Positions 10,199 to 23,088 of a stretch of DNA of 64,000 nt are shown here, piece by piece (positions within the stretch are counted from its first letter, which is position 1; every line of letters starts with the position of its first letter). The notes beneath the pieces are model-generated. The model saw nothing but the letters and a program-made list of their open reading frames with translations, did not search any database and was not told the DNA's origin. This stretch comes from Lamellibrachia columna (Eukaryota > Annelida > Polychaeta > Sabellida > Siboglinidae): positions 45,644,686-45,708,685 of the forward strand of contig OY759272.1 in assembly GCA_963662155.1 (NCBI GenBank). The letters run 5' to 3'. The position numbers and the translations under genes are program-made.

Positions 10199-11869
10199 AT
10201 GGAAAAACCATCTATTCAGAGTAGTGCTTTAAAGTTCCGTATGCACACTCACACTGTCGAAAAACCATTCAAATGTGACATATGTGGTGCACATTTCTCA
10301 CTAAGTGGTCATTTGAAGAGACATATCCAAATACATACTGGGAAGAAACCTTTCAAATGTGACACATGTGGTGCACATTTCTCACGAAGTGGTAATTTGA
10401 AGGCACATGTCCGCATACATACTGGGGAGAAACCTTTCGAATGTGACACCTGTGGTGCACAATTCTCAATAAATGGTGGCTTGAAGATACATGTCCGAAT
10501 CCATACTGGGGAAAAACCTTTCAAATGTGACACCTGTGGTGCACAATTCTCAAGAAGTGATAGTCTGAAGATACATGTCCGCATACATACTGGGGAGAAA
10601 CCTTTCAAATGTGACACCTGTGGTGCACAATTCTCACAATGTGGTAGTTTGAAGAAACATGTTCGTATCCATACTGGGGAGAAACCTTTCAAATGTGACA
10701 CCTGTGGTGCACAATTCTCAAGAAGTGGTAGTCTGAAGATACATGTCCAAATCCATACTGGGGAGAAACCTTTCAAATGTGACACCTGTGGTGCACAATT
10801 CGCAAGAAGTGGTAATTTGAAGGCACATGTCCGCATACATACTGGGGAGAAACCTTTCGAATGTGACACCTGTGGTGCACAATTCTCAACAAATGGTGAC
10901 TTGAAGAGACATGTCCATATCCATACTGGGGAGAAACCTTTCAAATGTGACATCTGTGGTACACAGTTCTCAACAAGATATAGTTTGAAGGCACATGTCC
11001 GCATCCATGCAGGGGAGAAACCCTACACATGTGATACCTGTGGTGCACAATTCTCACAATGTGGTAGTTTGAAGAAACATGTTCGTATCCATACTGGGGA
11101 GAAACCTTTCAAATGTGACACCTGTGGTGCACAATTCTCAGCAAGTTGTGATTTGAAGATACATGTCCGTATCCATACTGGGGAAAAACCTTTCAAATGT
11201 GACACCTGTGGTGCACAATTCGCAAGAAGTGGTAATTTGAAGGAACATGTCCTCATACATAGTGGGGAGAAACCTTTCAAATGTGACACCTGTGATGCAC
11301 AATTCTCAGGAAGTAGTTATTTGAAGAAACATGTTCGTATCCATACTGGGGAGAAACCTTTCAAATGTGACACCTGTGGTGCACGATTCACAGCAAGTGT
11401 TGCTTTGAAGACACATGTCCGCATCCATACTGGGGAGAAACCTTTCAAATGTGACACATGTGGTGCACACTTCTTACAAAGTGTTGACTTGAAAAGACAT
11501 GTCCATATCCATACTGGGGAGAAACCTTTCAAATGTGACATCTGTGGTAAACAGTTCTCAAGAAGTGATAGTTTGAAGGCACATGTCCGCATCCATACAG
11601 GGGAGAAACCCTACACATGTGATACCTGTGGTGCACAATTCTCACAATGTGGTAATTTGAAGAAACATGTTCGTACCCATACTGGGGAGAAACCTTTCAA
11701 ATGTGACACCTGTGGTGCACAATTCTCACAATGTGGTAGTTTGAAGACACATGTTCGTACCCATACTGGGGAGAAACCTTTCAAATGTGACACCTGTGGT
11801 GCACAATTCTCAAGTAGTGGTAATTTGAAGGCACATGTCCGCATACATACTGGGGAGAAACCTTTCTAA
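10199..11869 (+). CDS. C2H2 zinc-finger array protein (19 fingers)
   Basis: Continuous frame with 19 tandem Kruppel-type C2H2 fingers, each 28 codons (84 bp), pattern CDTCGAQF-x5-LK-x2-HVRIH joined by TGEKPF linkers. All 19 keep both cysteines and both histidines. Such arrays usually bind DNA through residues -1, 2, 3 and 6 of each helix, and these vary from finger to finger (RSDSLKI, QCGSLKK, TNGDLKR). The first in-frame ATG is at 10199. The frame opens further upstream at 10118 only with GTG, and 10110-10180 looks like a decayed finger, so the true N-terminus may come from an upstream exon. A TAA at 11867-11869 stops translation immediately after a TGEKPF linker, where decayed fingers follow, so the C-terminus appears truncated relative to an ancestral array. 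No KRAB, BTB, SCAN or ZAD domain is visible. It could be a live transcription factor or a recently disabled paralogue. Confidence 0.75.
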   Translation: MEKPSIQSSALKFRMHTHTVEKPFKCDICGAHFSLSGHLKRHIQIHTGKKPFKCDTCGAHFSRSGNLKAHVRIHTGEKPFECDTCGAQFSINGGLKIHVRIHTGEKPFKCDTCGAQFSRSDSLKIHVRIHTGEKPFKCDTCGAQFSQCGSLKKHVRIHTGEKPFKCDTCGAQFSRSGSLKIHVQIHTGEKPFKCDTCGAQFARSGNLKAHVRIHTGEKPFECDTCGAQFSTNGDLKRHVHIHTGEKPFKCDICGTQFSTRYSLKAHVRIHAGEKPYTCDTCGAQFSQCGSLKKHVRIHTGEKPFKCDTCGAQFSASCDLKIHVRIHTGEKPFKCDTCGAQFARSGNLKEHVLIHSGEKPFKCDTCDAQFSGSSYLKKHVRIHTGEKPFKCDTCGARFTASVALKTHVRIHTGEKPFKCDTCGAHFLQSVDLKRHVHIHTGEKPFKCDICGKQFSRSDSLKAHVRIHTGEKPYTCDTCGAQFSQCGNLKKHVRTHTGEKPFKCDTCGAQFSQCGSLKTHVRTHTGEKPFKCDTCGAQFSSSGNLKAHVRIHTGEKPF

Positions 11870-12816
<947 letters not shown>

Positions 12817-13720
12817 TACACATGTGATACATGTGGTGCGCACTTCTCACTAAGTGGTGATTTGAAGACGTATGTATCCATACTGGGTAGAAATCTATCG
12901 AATGTGACACCTTTGTTGTACAGTTCTCAACCATTGGTAGTCTGAAGAAACATGTTTCTATCCACACTGTCGATAAACATTATAAAAGTGATGCTTGCGT
13001 TGCACAATTCTCAGAAAGTGGTAAACTGAAAAAAAATGGGGAGAAACCCAACAAATGTTCTACCCGTGAAATAACCATGACGCTGAAAGGTCATTTCAAG
13101 TCACACAGAAACCTTTGAAATGCGATACATATGGTTTGCAATTATTCTAGATTGTTCATTAATCGTCACATATGCACAGATGAGAAACCCTTCAAGTGTG
13201 TCACCTGTGGGAGTTGTTTACCTGGCGTAGTTCACTAAAGGTGCACATCCGCATTTACGTTGTGAAAAAACAGCTTAGAAACAGGTGTACATTAAATGTG
13301 AATGTGCGCACTTGTACCGTTGAGAAATGATTAAAACGAGATACTTCTGGAAAATGATTGTTAACGTGTGACTTAACTTTGAAAGGTACATGTACGCAGT
13401 GACACTGGTGAGAAACCGTTGACGTTCGACATTTATACAGCACATAAGTAGTACAGTGAAGAAACTTGCATTCCTATGCAGGGGAAAATCCCTTCAAATA
13501 TATTGCCTGAGATGCCAATTCTCGTAGAGTGGTTATTTACCCATGCTTACGCACGTGTGCACAATGGTACAAACCCTGTAACTGTGACACCGATGTGACA
13601 CAGTTTATCCATATAGTGGGGATCAGGTGTGGGGAGAAACCCTACAAATGTGACACCTGTGGAACACTGTTTACATGCAACATTACTTTGAGAACTGTTC
13701 AGTCGTGTTGTAGAGGTCAC
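12817..13720 (+). pseudogene. Decayed C2H2 finger array, distal part
   Basis: The finger sequence resumes at once after the MITE (TACACATGTGATACATGTGG). About ten units can be traced by GGGGAGAAACC-type linkers and TGTGA-A-CTGTGG cores, but stops and indels are frequent. The last good unit is GEKPYKCDTCGTLFTCN near 13635-13690. The array was once continuous with 10199-11869. Confidence 0.75.
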
Positions 13721-13783
13721 AGGACAAGTAACTATTGGGCTATGGTGACGTCTTTGTGTGCTGTTCTATGTGCTGTGTCTTGA

Positions 13784-14049
13784 TCTTGGTGAGTCTAAAT
13801 GTTGTCTTGCCAAATGTGGCCAAGGAAAGGCTATTGTATTAATTATGTCAGACTGACTGTACATTCGTCATCATATCTTTAGCAATATATTCTTGCACAA
13901 GGTTCTTAAGTGGTTATTGGCGTGACGACTAATGAACGTATTCTCTGTTTGACCAGACTAGTATAAGAGGTTCACTCCAGGTTGTAATCAGCAGCCTCTA
14001 ATAATTGCATGGATCAATCCTTTGATTTGTGTCCCAGCTTTCGATCAGA
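13784..14049. other. Short intergenic stretch
   Basis: Nothing recognised between the finger remnants and the RTE element. Confidence 0.5.
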
Positions 14050-16130
14050 TATCTCTGAAGTCCACTCAGTCATAACCTTACTTACGGCTTACGGATCCCT
14101 TGGGCGCCATGTGTGGCATAGGGCATGTACAAGAGTCCGCCATTCCGCCCTCTGTGCCGCCACTGCCCATGATTTCCACCCAAACGCATCTCGTTCTTTT
14201 TCCACCATTCGCCGCCACGTCCTTGGTCTTCCGATCGATCTCTTTCCCACATGTGTCCAATTCATCACTATACGGCAGTCATTTGTATACTCAAACCGAA
14301 GGATATGGCCAATAAAACTCCATCGTCTAGCCTTGATGATGTCTGTTATCCTGTTTATTTCTACCTTTTCATACAGTTTTTCAGTTGAAATTGTTCTTGG
14401 CCAGAATATACGTAGAATTCGACGCAAACATCTATTGTGAAATGTATTGAGCCTTTGTCCATTTTGGTTTACCTTCCAGCAGTCTGCTCCGTATAGTAGA
14501 ACCGACATCACATTGCTCTTGTAGAAATCGGGGTTTCGTTTTCCTTCTGTATTGGCCTGATGCCCACACTTTCCTCAGTTTATAATATGCTGCTCTCGCT
14601 TTTTTTACGCGTGCACTTATATCTACTGTTGAACCTTTGTCTGCATCTATAACTGAGCCTAGATAAGTGAAACTATCAACAGTTTCTACATCGTCTATGC
14701 CTATTACAATTATTTGGTTATCATCAGTCTTGATCTTCATCACTTTCGTTTTGGCTGTGTTTATATGTAGTCCAGTTCTCTTTGTATGCACTTCTAGCTC
14801 GTTTGTCTTCTATTGTAAGTTTCTTCTTGAAGTTGATAACATAGCTAAATCGTCTGCAAAAGCTAGATCCTCCATCGTATCTAATCCCCAATTCCTCTTT
14901 TCCTTCTAGTTGTTTTCCGCATAATCCAGTATATCACCAATACAAACAAAAACCCTGACATCACACATCCTTGCCTCACTCCCGACAACACAGGAAACCA
15001 TTTTGACAATTTGCTTTCATGCTCAACTCCACATCTGAAGTTTTTGTAAGACATTTTCACAAGATTGATAATTTTGGATGGAATTCCATAGTATTTCATA
15101 ATTCTCCATAAACTCTTTGTGTGAATACTATCAACAGTTTTCCTAAAATCCACATAGTTGATGAAGAGTGGGCTATTCCATTCGTCGATAATGTTCCTTA
15201 ATATGAAAATTTGCTGCATACATCCTTTCCCCCTTCTGAAACCTGCTTGTTCTTTCCTCAGTTTGTTATCGAGCGCATCTCTTATCCTGACTATAATCAC
15301 CCTACCCAGCCCCTTGCTGGGAACTGACAACAGCGTAACACCTGTCCAGTTATTACAGTTCTCCAGGTCACCTTTTTAGGTAATTTAATGATGACTCCTT
15401 TCTGCCATTCTTCAGGTATTTCTTCATTCTTTCATATTAATTTGAACACTTCCTCAAGTTTTCGTGCTACCATGTTACTCTGTGTTTTCAACATTTCAGC
15501 CTGTATGTTATCAATTCCTGGTGATTTACCGTTTCCCAACGCTGTTATGCTTTTTTAAATTTCTTCTATAGTATGCGGATTAGTGTCAATGTCTATGTCG
15601 AATAATTCATTGTTCGGAACATCAACAGGATCGTCAGGTGCCTCTGAGTTGAGAACCTCAGAGAAGTGTTCTCTCCGTCTCTCTATCTGGTCTGCTTCTG
15701 ATTTTATTACGTCTCCATCTTTCTTCTTGACCGGTGTACTTTATCTGCAGCTTTCATTAGTTATTTTCTTGGTCAGTCTAAACAACGTTCTTTGTTCACC
15801 TCTGTTTGCAGCATGCTCTGCTTGTTTTGCAAGGTCGTCCATATACGTCATTTTGTCTGCACGGACACTGTTTTTAACTTATTTGTCTTTGGCTCTATAC
15901 TTGTTCTTTAGTATTGTCTTTAGTCTTTCCGACTTGGTAGCATTGTTTTTGTCCTTGATTGCTTTCCGCTCGCTTACTTTTTTCAGGCTTCTTCCTGGCA
16001 TCCATCCTGGTTCTGAATCCAAGAACTTCTTTGCTAGCACCACACATAGCTTCCTTCACCCCTGACCAACAATCTTCTACTCTCTAAGTTTGTTCCAACA
16101 CCTGGAACCTATTACTCAGTGAAATCCTGA
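14050..16130 (-). mobile_element. RTE-like non-LTR retrotransposon, reverse transcriptase part
   Basis: Minus-strand frames from about 16066 down to 14089 cover a linker region, then RT motifs in order: NGKSPGIDNIQAEML (about 15510), QAGFRRGKGCMQQI (about 15230), VDFRKTVDSIHTKSLW (about 15140), SGVRQGCVMS (about 14975), SFTYLGSVIDADKGS (about 14665) and the C-terminal CLRRILRIFWPRTIS...GKRSIGRPRTWRRM...ALCHTW. The F/Y-ADD catalytic box region (about 14870) is damaged. Several stops and frameshifts make it inactive. The C-terminal motif set fits the RTE clade. No endonuclease was found, so the copy is 5'-truncated. Confidence 0.8.
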
Positions 16131-16149
16131 ACTATTGTCATGTCAGTTA

Positions 16150-17486
16150 TAACCTAGTCAGCTATAACTAAGCGAGGGTGATTGTGAGGGATTCGATAGT
16201 CAGGAAGACCGACAGAGCACAAAACAAGGGGGACGACGTTGTGGTTTGCTTGCCTGGGGGCAGAATAGAGGCTGTAACAGAGAATGTAGAAATTGTGGGT
16301 CCGGGCAAGGGAGGATCTGTTTTAGTACACGTAGGGACTAATAATGTAGAGAGAGAAGGTACAACTGCCATAGTTAGGACATAGAGGCAGATGGTCAGAA
16401 CACTAAAGCAGATGCGGGTTGAGCAGATAAGTCTGTCAGGGATTTTACTGGTAATGGAAAGGAGGGGTCAGAGATATCGAAATTGCCGGAGGATGGCAAT
16501 TAACATGCTAGTCCAACAGCTTCGTAGGGAAGTGGAAGTTGGATTTGTGGATATGTGGAGATGTTTTGTTGTTTGGGGGGGGGGGGGCTGATATGTACAT
16601 AAGGAATGGGCTTCATCCAAGTGGTAAGGGTGCAGCAGTGTTTACGGTTGAACTATCAGCAGCAGTCAACCGTGGCATGGATAACATAACAACTAATATA
16701 TGTAGCGAACATTGTCTCAAATAGAAGCGCAGGGGTTCCATAGCGGTGCTTCAAACAGGACAAGAGGACACTTGTGCACACAAACCAATAACAAAATGTC
16801 CATAAAACATTTCTGAAGCTGGTTATAAATTTGTATGTTTAAATGCAAGGTGCATAGTGAATAAGAAAAAAACGATTTAAACGTTATGGTAGAAGATATT
16901 GACTTACACGTAAAAGGTTTAAGCGAATCATTGGCCAACAAAGATATATCAGATGCTGAATTAAGACTGACAGGATAAGTAATGTTTCGGAGAGATCGAA
17001 TAGGAAGTAGGGGAGGGGGAGTTATTTTATATATTAAAGAATCTATTGAGGTTGACGAAAAAAATAGAAAGGGAAGCAGACTGCGATGACGCTGTTTGGT
17101 GCAATATAGTTTCAGGAAATTCAACATTAATTATTGGATTAGTTTACCGTTGTCAAAACATAGACGAAGAGGATAACACAACAATACTAAACGCTATAAA
17201 GTGAAGTGAGTAAAAGGGAATGCATCATGATGATACAGATACAACCACGGACACATATAATGGAAATATCTAGAGAGTACATGAATGAGGACCAACAGTT
17301 TCTATTTTTAATTCAGGATAGCTTCCTTAGTCAGCACATGCTAGAACCAACCAGGGGAGAGTATGTATTATATATAGTTTTGTCTTCACAAAACGAATTA
17401 TTGGACAATGTCAAAATACATGAACCATTGCGGAACAGTTATCATAATCAAATATATGTTGACATCAAAGTAAAATCATCAATGTA
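16150..17486 (+). mobile_element. CR1-type LINE fragment: ORF1 esterase domain and endonuclease
   Basis: 16178-16710 encodes an SGNH-hydrolase-like ORF1 domain: DSIVRKTDR (block I), VLVHVGTNNVEREG (block III), NGLHPSGKGAAVF (block V). In this copy the Gly before the nucleophile Asp-Ser is Arg and the Asp of the DxxH pair is Asn, so it is probably inactive. 16830-17486 then shows the start and end of an AP endonuclease (MVEDIDLH-like start near 16895, SFLSQHMLEPTRGEYVL near 17325, NQIYVDIKVKS near 17450). The middle of the endonuclease and all RT are missing. A sister copy begins at 38438. Confidence 0.75.
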
Positions 17487-17539
17487 AAATGAAAAACACA
17501 TACAGGAGAAACAAAGGTATATATATTACAGTCAATCTG

Positions 17540-17712
17540 CATAACCAGCCATTTCGCGTAACGACTGACATATTTAGGCATTACGCGAAATGACTGTTTC
17601 ACTCAGGCATTTCGCGAAATTTCATTTCAGTCAATACGCGAAATGACTGGAATTAAGGCAATGTTATTACACAGTTTGACTGTGACCATTTCAGTCATAC
17701 TGTGTAATAACA
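17540..17712. repeat. CGCGAAAT inverted/direct repeats and a 20-bp-arm hairpin
   Basis: 17540-17655 holds four versions of ATTTCGCG / CGCGAAAT next to GACTG in both orientations, including the perfect palindrome TTTCGCGAAA. 17663-17682 and 17692-17711 form a hairpin with 20-bp arms, one mismatch and a 9-nt loop. Confidence 0.85.
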
Positions 17713-17723
17713 ATTTGTGTACT

Positions 17724-18541
17724 TTTGTCATAATTTATTATTGTTGCAATGTTAATTGTGCATTAACGTCATCTTCCATAATTCTTCAGACATTCACATT
17801 ATTCAAGTAAATAAACAAAATGAATAAATATTTGCTATATATTTGCAAATGGCAACATTTTGCTAATAATGTATCCCTCTCTGGGTACAAAACCCTCCTC
17901 CTGACAGTGTGATTGACAGCTATCTCACTGGTGTTCTATGATTTGATGGACAGGTATTGGATGACCCAACCATTCTCCAACTGGGAATGCTAATTGCCTA
18001 ATAATGGTGACGGTCTCAAGTGGCTATAAAAAGAACACAATCAGTAGGTGTTAATCCCTTGCCGCTTGGCATAGCTATCACAATGGCACAGGATAATTAC
18101 GATGTACAATTTAAGGAAGAACTCTACAAAAGGTCTCAAATATGTCAAAAACATCTAATTCCCAAAGTGGAATATTTCAATACTATAGAACAACTTAAAC
18201 TTGCGGCAACTGATGAATCTTCGAAGACACCCCATGGATTCTACAATACTCACCAAGTACCAATTTTTATTTGTAGTTTCTTATGCTGAACATTGTTTCT
18301 TGATTTTAAGTGTGAGAAATTTACGACATTTCACAATTTGAGGGGTAGATAGTAGTCCATTTAATCAATGCATATATTCCAACCTATAATAAATGAGGTA
18401 TGGGTGGAAATATAGTTGAATACTCTTCCAAATGCATCATAGCTAACATGTAATTATGCACTAATGACATCATACCAGAATTATGTAATATACATTTTTC
18501 CTGAGACAGGTGAAAACCTAGGGTATTTCTGCCACAACATT
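17724..18541. other. Unassigned stretch with one short unrecognised frame
   Basis: A plus-strand frame of 89 codons (18020-18289, contains MAQDNYDVQFKEELYK) has no family I recognise. Its codon use is unremarkable and no splice partners are visible. It may be a transposon fragment. Confidence 0.35.
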
Positions 18542-19843
18542 TTGGGTGGCTTTACACTGTCCTTATGCCATATTATCACATTATTATTTCTGTGGAAGTG
18601 AGTGCACGTTTTGATCATGTCACGTATTTAATGTTTTTGTTTATTGTTAATAGGGAATTAGGTAGTTGTGGTGGGTATATACGTGTAAAGAAATATCTAT
18701 ATGTGTAAATAAATAAAATTTTACACGGATGTATTGTTTACCGTTTTTACTACCACGTCGATCTCGGCCCACCTCTTTTGAATGACGCTAATTATTTGAA
18801 TGAGGATAATTATTTCACCTATTTTGAATGAGGCTAATTATTCGCACAGCTGTTCTGTTAAATTCCGTTGTGCTTCTTGTAAATGAACTCGAACTTATGT
18901 TATATACATTTAAAGTTGCATTTGAATCAAAACCAGTTTCAACTATGAAAAATACAAACTATGGTTACTGCATATAGTTTATAATTTGTGTGGTAAGAAT
19001 ATTAGAATCAGTAGAATCATTAGGCCCTAGTAATCGGCTTGGTGCTCTTGCATTGTTTCATTGAGCAGTTGAGCAGAACTGTTTATGTTAAGAATGTGTG
19101 GAGGCCATAGTAATAGTAGTCGGCTTGCTACTCTTCTTTTGTGTTATTGATGTCACGATCACGCGTCAGGAGTGTCCCCCCTCAATGAAGATGGAGTCTC
19201 AGTCGACCGAATATACGTTTATTTCCAGACAAAGTGAAGACCCTGTCCACAGTTAAGCCGGAAAGATTTGCACAGGCCACACAGGATGTCGTGGATCACT
19301 TGATCACAATTTAATAAGTCATGTCAGTCTTCCTGAAAACCATGGCGCTCTTGTAATTTGTAAACACGCCTTCCTTGTTCGTTAAAATCAGGCCAACTGC
19401 TGGGAGGAATTCCCGATCCGAGCTATTCTAACTATTGTGCCATACCGATCCAAAGCGAGGACAGTAAACAAAAGTGAATAAAAACAAAGAGCGCAACTAT
19501 AATTGTTATTTAGAAACTTGTCCACTTTAGAGGACATGGATGCCAGGAGTTGCAGGTGACAGCGGTGTGCAAGTTTGCTATTTTGCACGTACGAAATATT
19601 ACAAGAATCAGACGCTACCTGACCCGTGGAGCAACGGAACAAATTGTCCACTGGAAATCGTTGTCTCAACCGACAGTCTCAGTGGCAAATACAATGTGTG
19701 GCAACCCCAGCACTGGAACTCACTTCTACGACAGCCTGTACTAATAACATATGTAGTTTTTAAAGAATGTTTAATGTTTAAAGAATTGTTTTTTAAAGAT
19801 TCACCTGTTTTAAAAACGTTATACATGGCACCATGAATATAAA
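18542..19843. repeat. Dispersed repeat family A, copy 2
   Basis: Shares two blocks with 5155-6262 in the same order and orientation: 18542-18620 and 19446-19843. The intervening 0.8 kb is less alike. It ends shortly before the hAT transposase remnant. Confidence 0.65.
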
Positions 19844-19913
19844 TTGTTGGAATCAGGCCTGGGGTAAATTGGGGTAAAGACAAACCACAGCCATCAAACC
19901 AGAAACGATCAGG

Positions 19914-21055
19914 CTGTGTTAGTAAAACTAAAAGGAAGGAGCGCCAGTTGTTTCCGAAGAAGTGGTTAGAACATTATCCCTGGATTCAGTTCATTGAATC
20001 TTACGGGAGCCTGTCTTGCCAGCTGTGGAAGCAGCAAGGCAAATGTGGTGTGTGGGTGGACGGGACACGCAACTTTCGACTAAAAACTGTCACCGACCAC
20101 ATGACTTCAAATGATCATCTACACGCTGTTGTTGGCTGGAGCACTGACCAAAGAAGCACCAAAGGTGCAGTCGATAAGGAAATGAAAAAGAAATGGGACG
20201 CCATCAGCCTCGCTCTACAAATATGCTCTTGGCTCGCAACGGAGGAATTGCAGAACGCTAAATTCAAGTCGCTGATCGATTTCCTCCACATGCAAGACAT
20301 GAGCAATGCTAAGTACCTGCTGCGATGAGGAAATGCTCTTTATGATTCTCCGGATATCTTCAATGCGATGTTTGTATGCCTAATTGGGGGTCATTGAGGA
20401 ACTAGTCATACGTGAAGTGAGGGGGAGTCCGTTCGTTGGTATTGGCTTGGATGAGCCAACCGACAGGTCATCCGAGAAGCATCTGGCATTCATCATGCGG
20501 TATATTTCTTCCATGTCGAACATGAAGACGTGTTTCATTGAGTGTGTGAAAGTACATGATAGTCGAGCAACAACCGTTTGTCACACTCTGGACGACACTG
20601 CGCACAAATATGCGATTTCCCTGACAAAGCTCGTCGACCTGGGGACAGATGGCGCCTTTGTTATTGCAAGCAACTTCAACGGTGTCAATGGTTTGGTGAG
20701 AAATGACAATCCGCACATTGTGTTCGTCCACTGTGTCTGCCATCCAGTGTACCTGTGTGTTTCACAGGCATGTGCTAGGATAGCAGACATAGTGGCACTA
20801 CAAGCGATCATCAATGCTGAATACTCATTCGTGCAACTGAACCTGAATCGCCTCTGTCGATTCAGGGAGATGGCAACAGTGCTTGGTCGTGAGGTGCTGA
20901 AGTTCAAGCGATTGATTGACATACGGTGGCTGAGGTTAGTCAACAGTGTTGCTGCCGTGATGAAGAACTTTGCGCCTTTGATGCTAATGATCCAAGAAGA
21001 CGCTGCAGCTGGCGATCCCACAGCAATTGGCCTAAGCAAATACGTCAACTTTTAA
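19914..21055 (+). pseudogene. hAT-superfamily transposase (ZNF862-like) pseudogene
   Basis: Two frames form one protein broken by a stop at about 20326 and a frameshift before 20384. The first (19948-20328) starts with a WLEHYPWIQFI segment and a short cysteine-bearing module, then DHMTSNDH; this is the TTF/ZNF862-type N-terminus of many hAT proteins. The second (20384-21055) contains the first catalytic region (GIGLDEPTDRSSEKHLAFIMRY, with the DE-TD pair) and a second-Asp region (LGTDGAFVIAS), followed by HCVCHPVYLCVSQA. The C-terminal dimerisation domain (W...YP) is missing. No terminal inverted repeats were found nearby, so the link to the MITE at 12039 is untested. Confidence 0.7.
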
Positions 21056-21420
21056 ACAGTGCGGTCAGCAGTAAGTATAACGCTATTTTTATTTAAATTT
21101 CGTTGTGCCATGCTTAATATTAGCATTGTATTTATATTAGTATTCACCGCCATTACAATAATTATGCTTCTGAAAACGTAAAAATCTCATACTTGAGAGG
21201 TACAAAGTCTGATCGTTTCTGTCCTAAATAAAATTTTATACCAGGATAAACTAGATTACATTATAATATCTTGATTGCTCAAACGAAAACGGCAGAACAA
21301 AGTCGCCGATGTCGCCTGCGTGAGAGCACAAGGAATGAATGACGCTGCTAGTGGGGAACAGTAAGCAGGGAGATGTTCGATTAAACAAAACCGACGACAG
21401 AAAGCCGATAAAAATTCGTA
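21056..21420. other. Short unassigned stretch
   Basis: No gene recognised between the hAT remnant and the next LINE. Confidence 0.4.
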
Positions 21421-21731
21421 GGGAGATACTTTCAGCGATATTGGCGAAATGATAGTCGATGTACCCAGTAATGACGACGTTGTCGAGAAAATCATCGTAA
21501 TTGACACGCAAGAGACAATGGACGTTAACGACATCAAAGAAAACATGTGCGAACTAGTGCAAAAAGCGAAAAGCGGTGACACCACCAACGTTTGGCAGAA
21601 AGAAAAAAACAAATAAGATTAACGTGCAATGAAATAGACGTTACATTCGTCGACAATAATGCCAACTTTAATTCCCGAAACGGCGCGGTAGACGCAACTG
21701 CCTTCGAAAAGAAGTGAGAGAGAGAGAGAGA

Positions 21732-21866
21732 GAGCGGAGTGGACAGATTGCTGTCAGAGAGCGGAGTGGACAGATTGCTGTCAGAGAACGGAGTGGACAG
21801 ATTGCTGTCAGAGAGCGGAGTGGACATGCTGTTGTCAGAGAGCGGAGTGGACAGATTGGTGTGAAA
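21732..21866 (+). repeat. 27-bp tandem repeat inside LINE ORF1
   Basis: Five units of GAGAGCGGAGTGGACAGATT + GCTGTCA. At 27 bp the array stays in frame and encodes RERSGQIAV repeats. Confidence 0.9.
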
Positions 21867-23088
21867 CCTGTCCCTCCCCGAACACAGACTAAAACACAAG
21901 AATTAACAACACCAACATCGACACCAGGACACGCCGAAAGCAGTGACCCATGACAATATGCTCAACGTTGGAGGGTCGCCTTGTAATGGGTGGAGAATGG
22001 TTGAACGCCGAAATCGTTGGGCCAGTGCGCAAAATGCGACGAAACTAACCGCGTCACTGCCACCTGTACGGTGTCGCAAATGCAGGGTACGTGGGCATAT
22101 GGAGAAGCATCATACGTGTGACTATGGAATAGGCCAACACGTTTCGGCCACTGAACAAGACATTCACAATACGCGGGTTTGTGCCCCGCGACACGTAAAA
22201 CAAACATGCTATCTGCCAGTTTTAATAACCGTAAATGCCAGATCCTTAAGTAGTGAAAAAATGGACGAACTGCAGGTCACGCTTGCAATGCATGATGTAT
22301 GAATTGCATGTATTGGTGAAACGTGGTTCAAAGATTATATGGGAAAAAATAGCATTGTTTTTTGCCTGGAGAGAAAGGACAAGGATCAAGGCCGAACCGT
22401 TGGTGTGGCCTGTTATATCAGAAACGATGCCCTCTGTAAAAGGTTGAATGACCACGAGGTTGATAAGTTGGAGGTAATCTGGATTAAGATTATGCCGGCA
22501 AAAATTACCCTGAAAATGTTCATGTATATTGTTTGCATGTATATATTACACTCTTAAAACAGAGTATTTGGAGATATGTAAAAATATAAAAACGTGCATA
22601 GATTGCCATTGTGCGCAGGTATCCAGAATGTGGTGTTATTATAAAAGGAGATTTCAATCAGTTAAATGATAATTTTTTGAGAACACACTTTCGATTTGTT
22701 CAGGTAGTGAATGTTCCAACACGTGGTCAAGTGATACTGTCTAAAATATGGACGAACATGGAGGAAGTATCTACCCAACCTGTTACTGTTTCTGAACTTG
22801 GGAAATCAGTTCATAATGCGGTATTGCTGAAACCAAGTTTTAATCGTTTAATTGATACCGGGTGTATGACACGTTTAACTGTAATATGTAAGGGTCCGAA
22901 TGAAAAAGCCACATTTGCTATGGCTTTGTCAGCTATTCGATGGGAACCCTTATTTAGGCTACAGTCATGTGAAGATAAGTATTTATATTATCAAACTGTT
23001 ATTAGTAAGCTCATGTAAACGTGTTTTCCTATTAAAGTCATAACGCGTCACACGGCTGATAAACCATGGTAGCGGACTGGCTTAGAAC

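Noticed and set aside
10309..11844. Minus-strand open frames opposite the zinc fingers
   Set aside because: Shadow frames created by the 84-bp period of the finger array; the plus frame has all C2H2 ligands.
17540..17712. CRISPR-like repeat array
   Set aside because: Repeats differ in orientation and spacing, there are only four, and the genome is eukaryotic.
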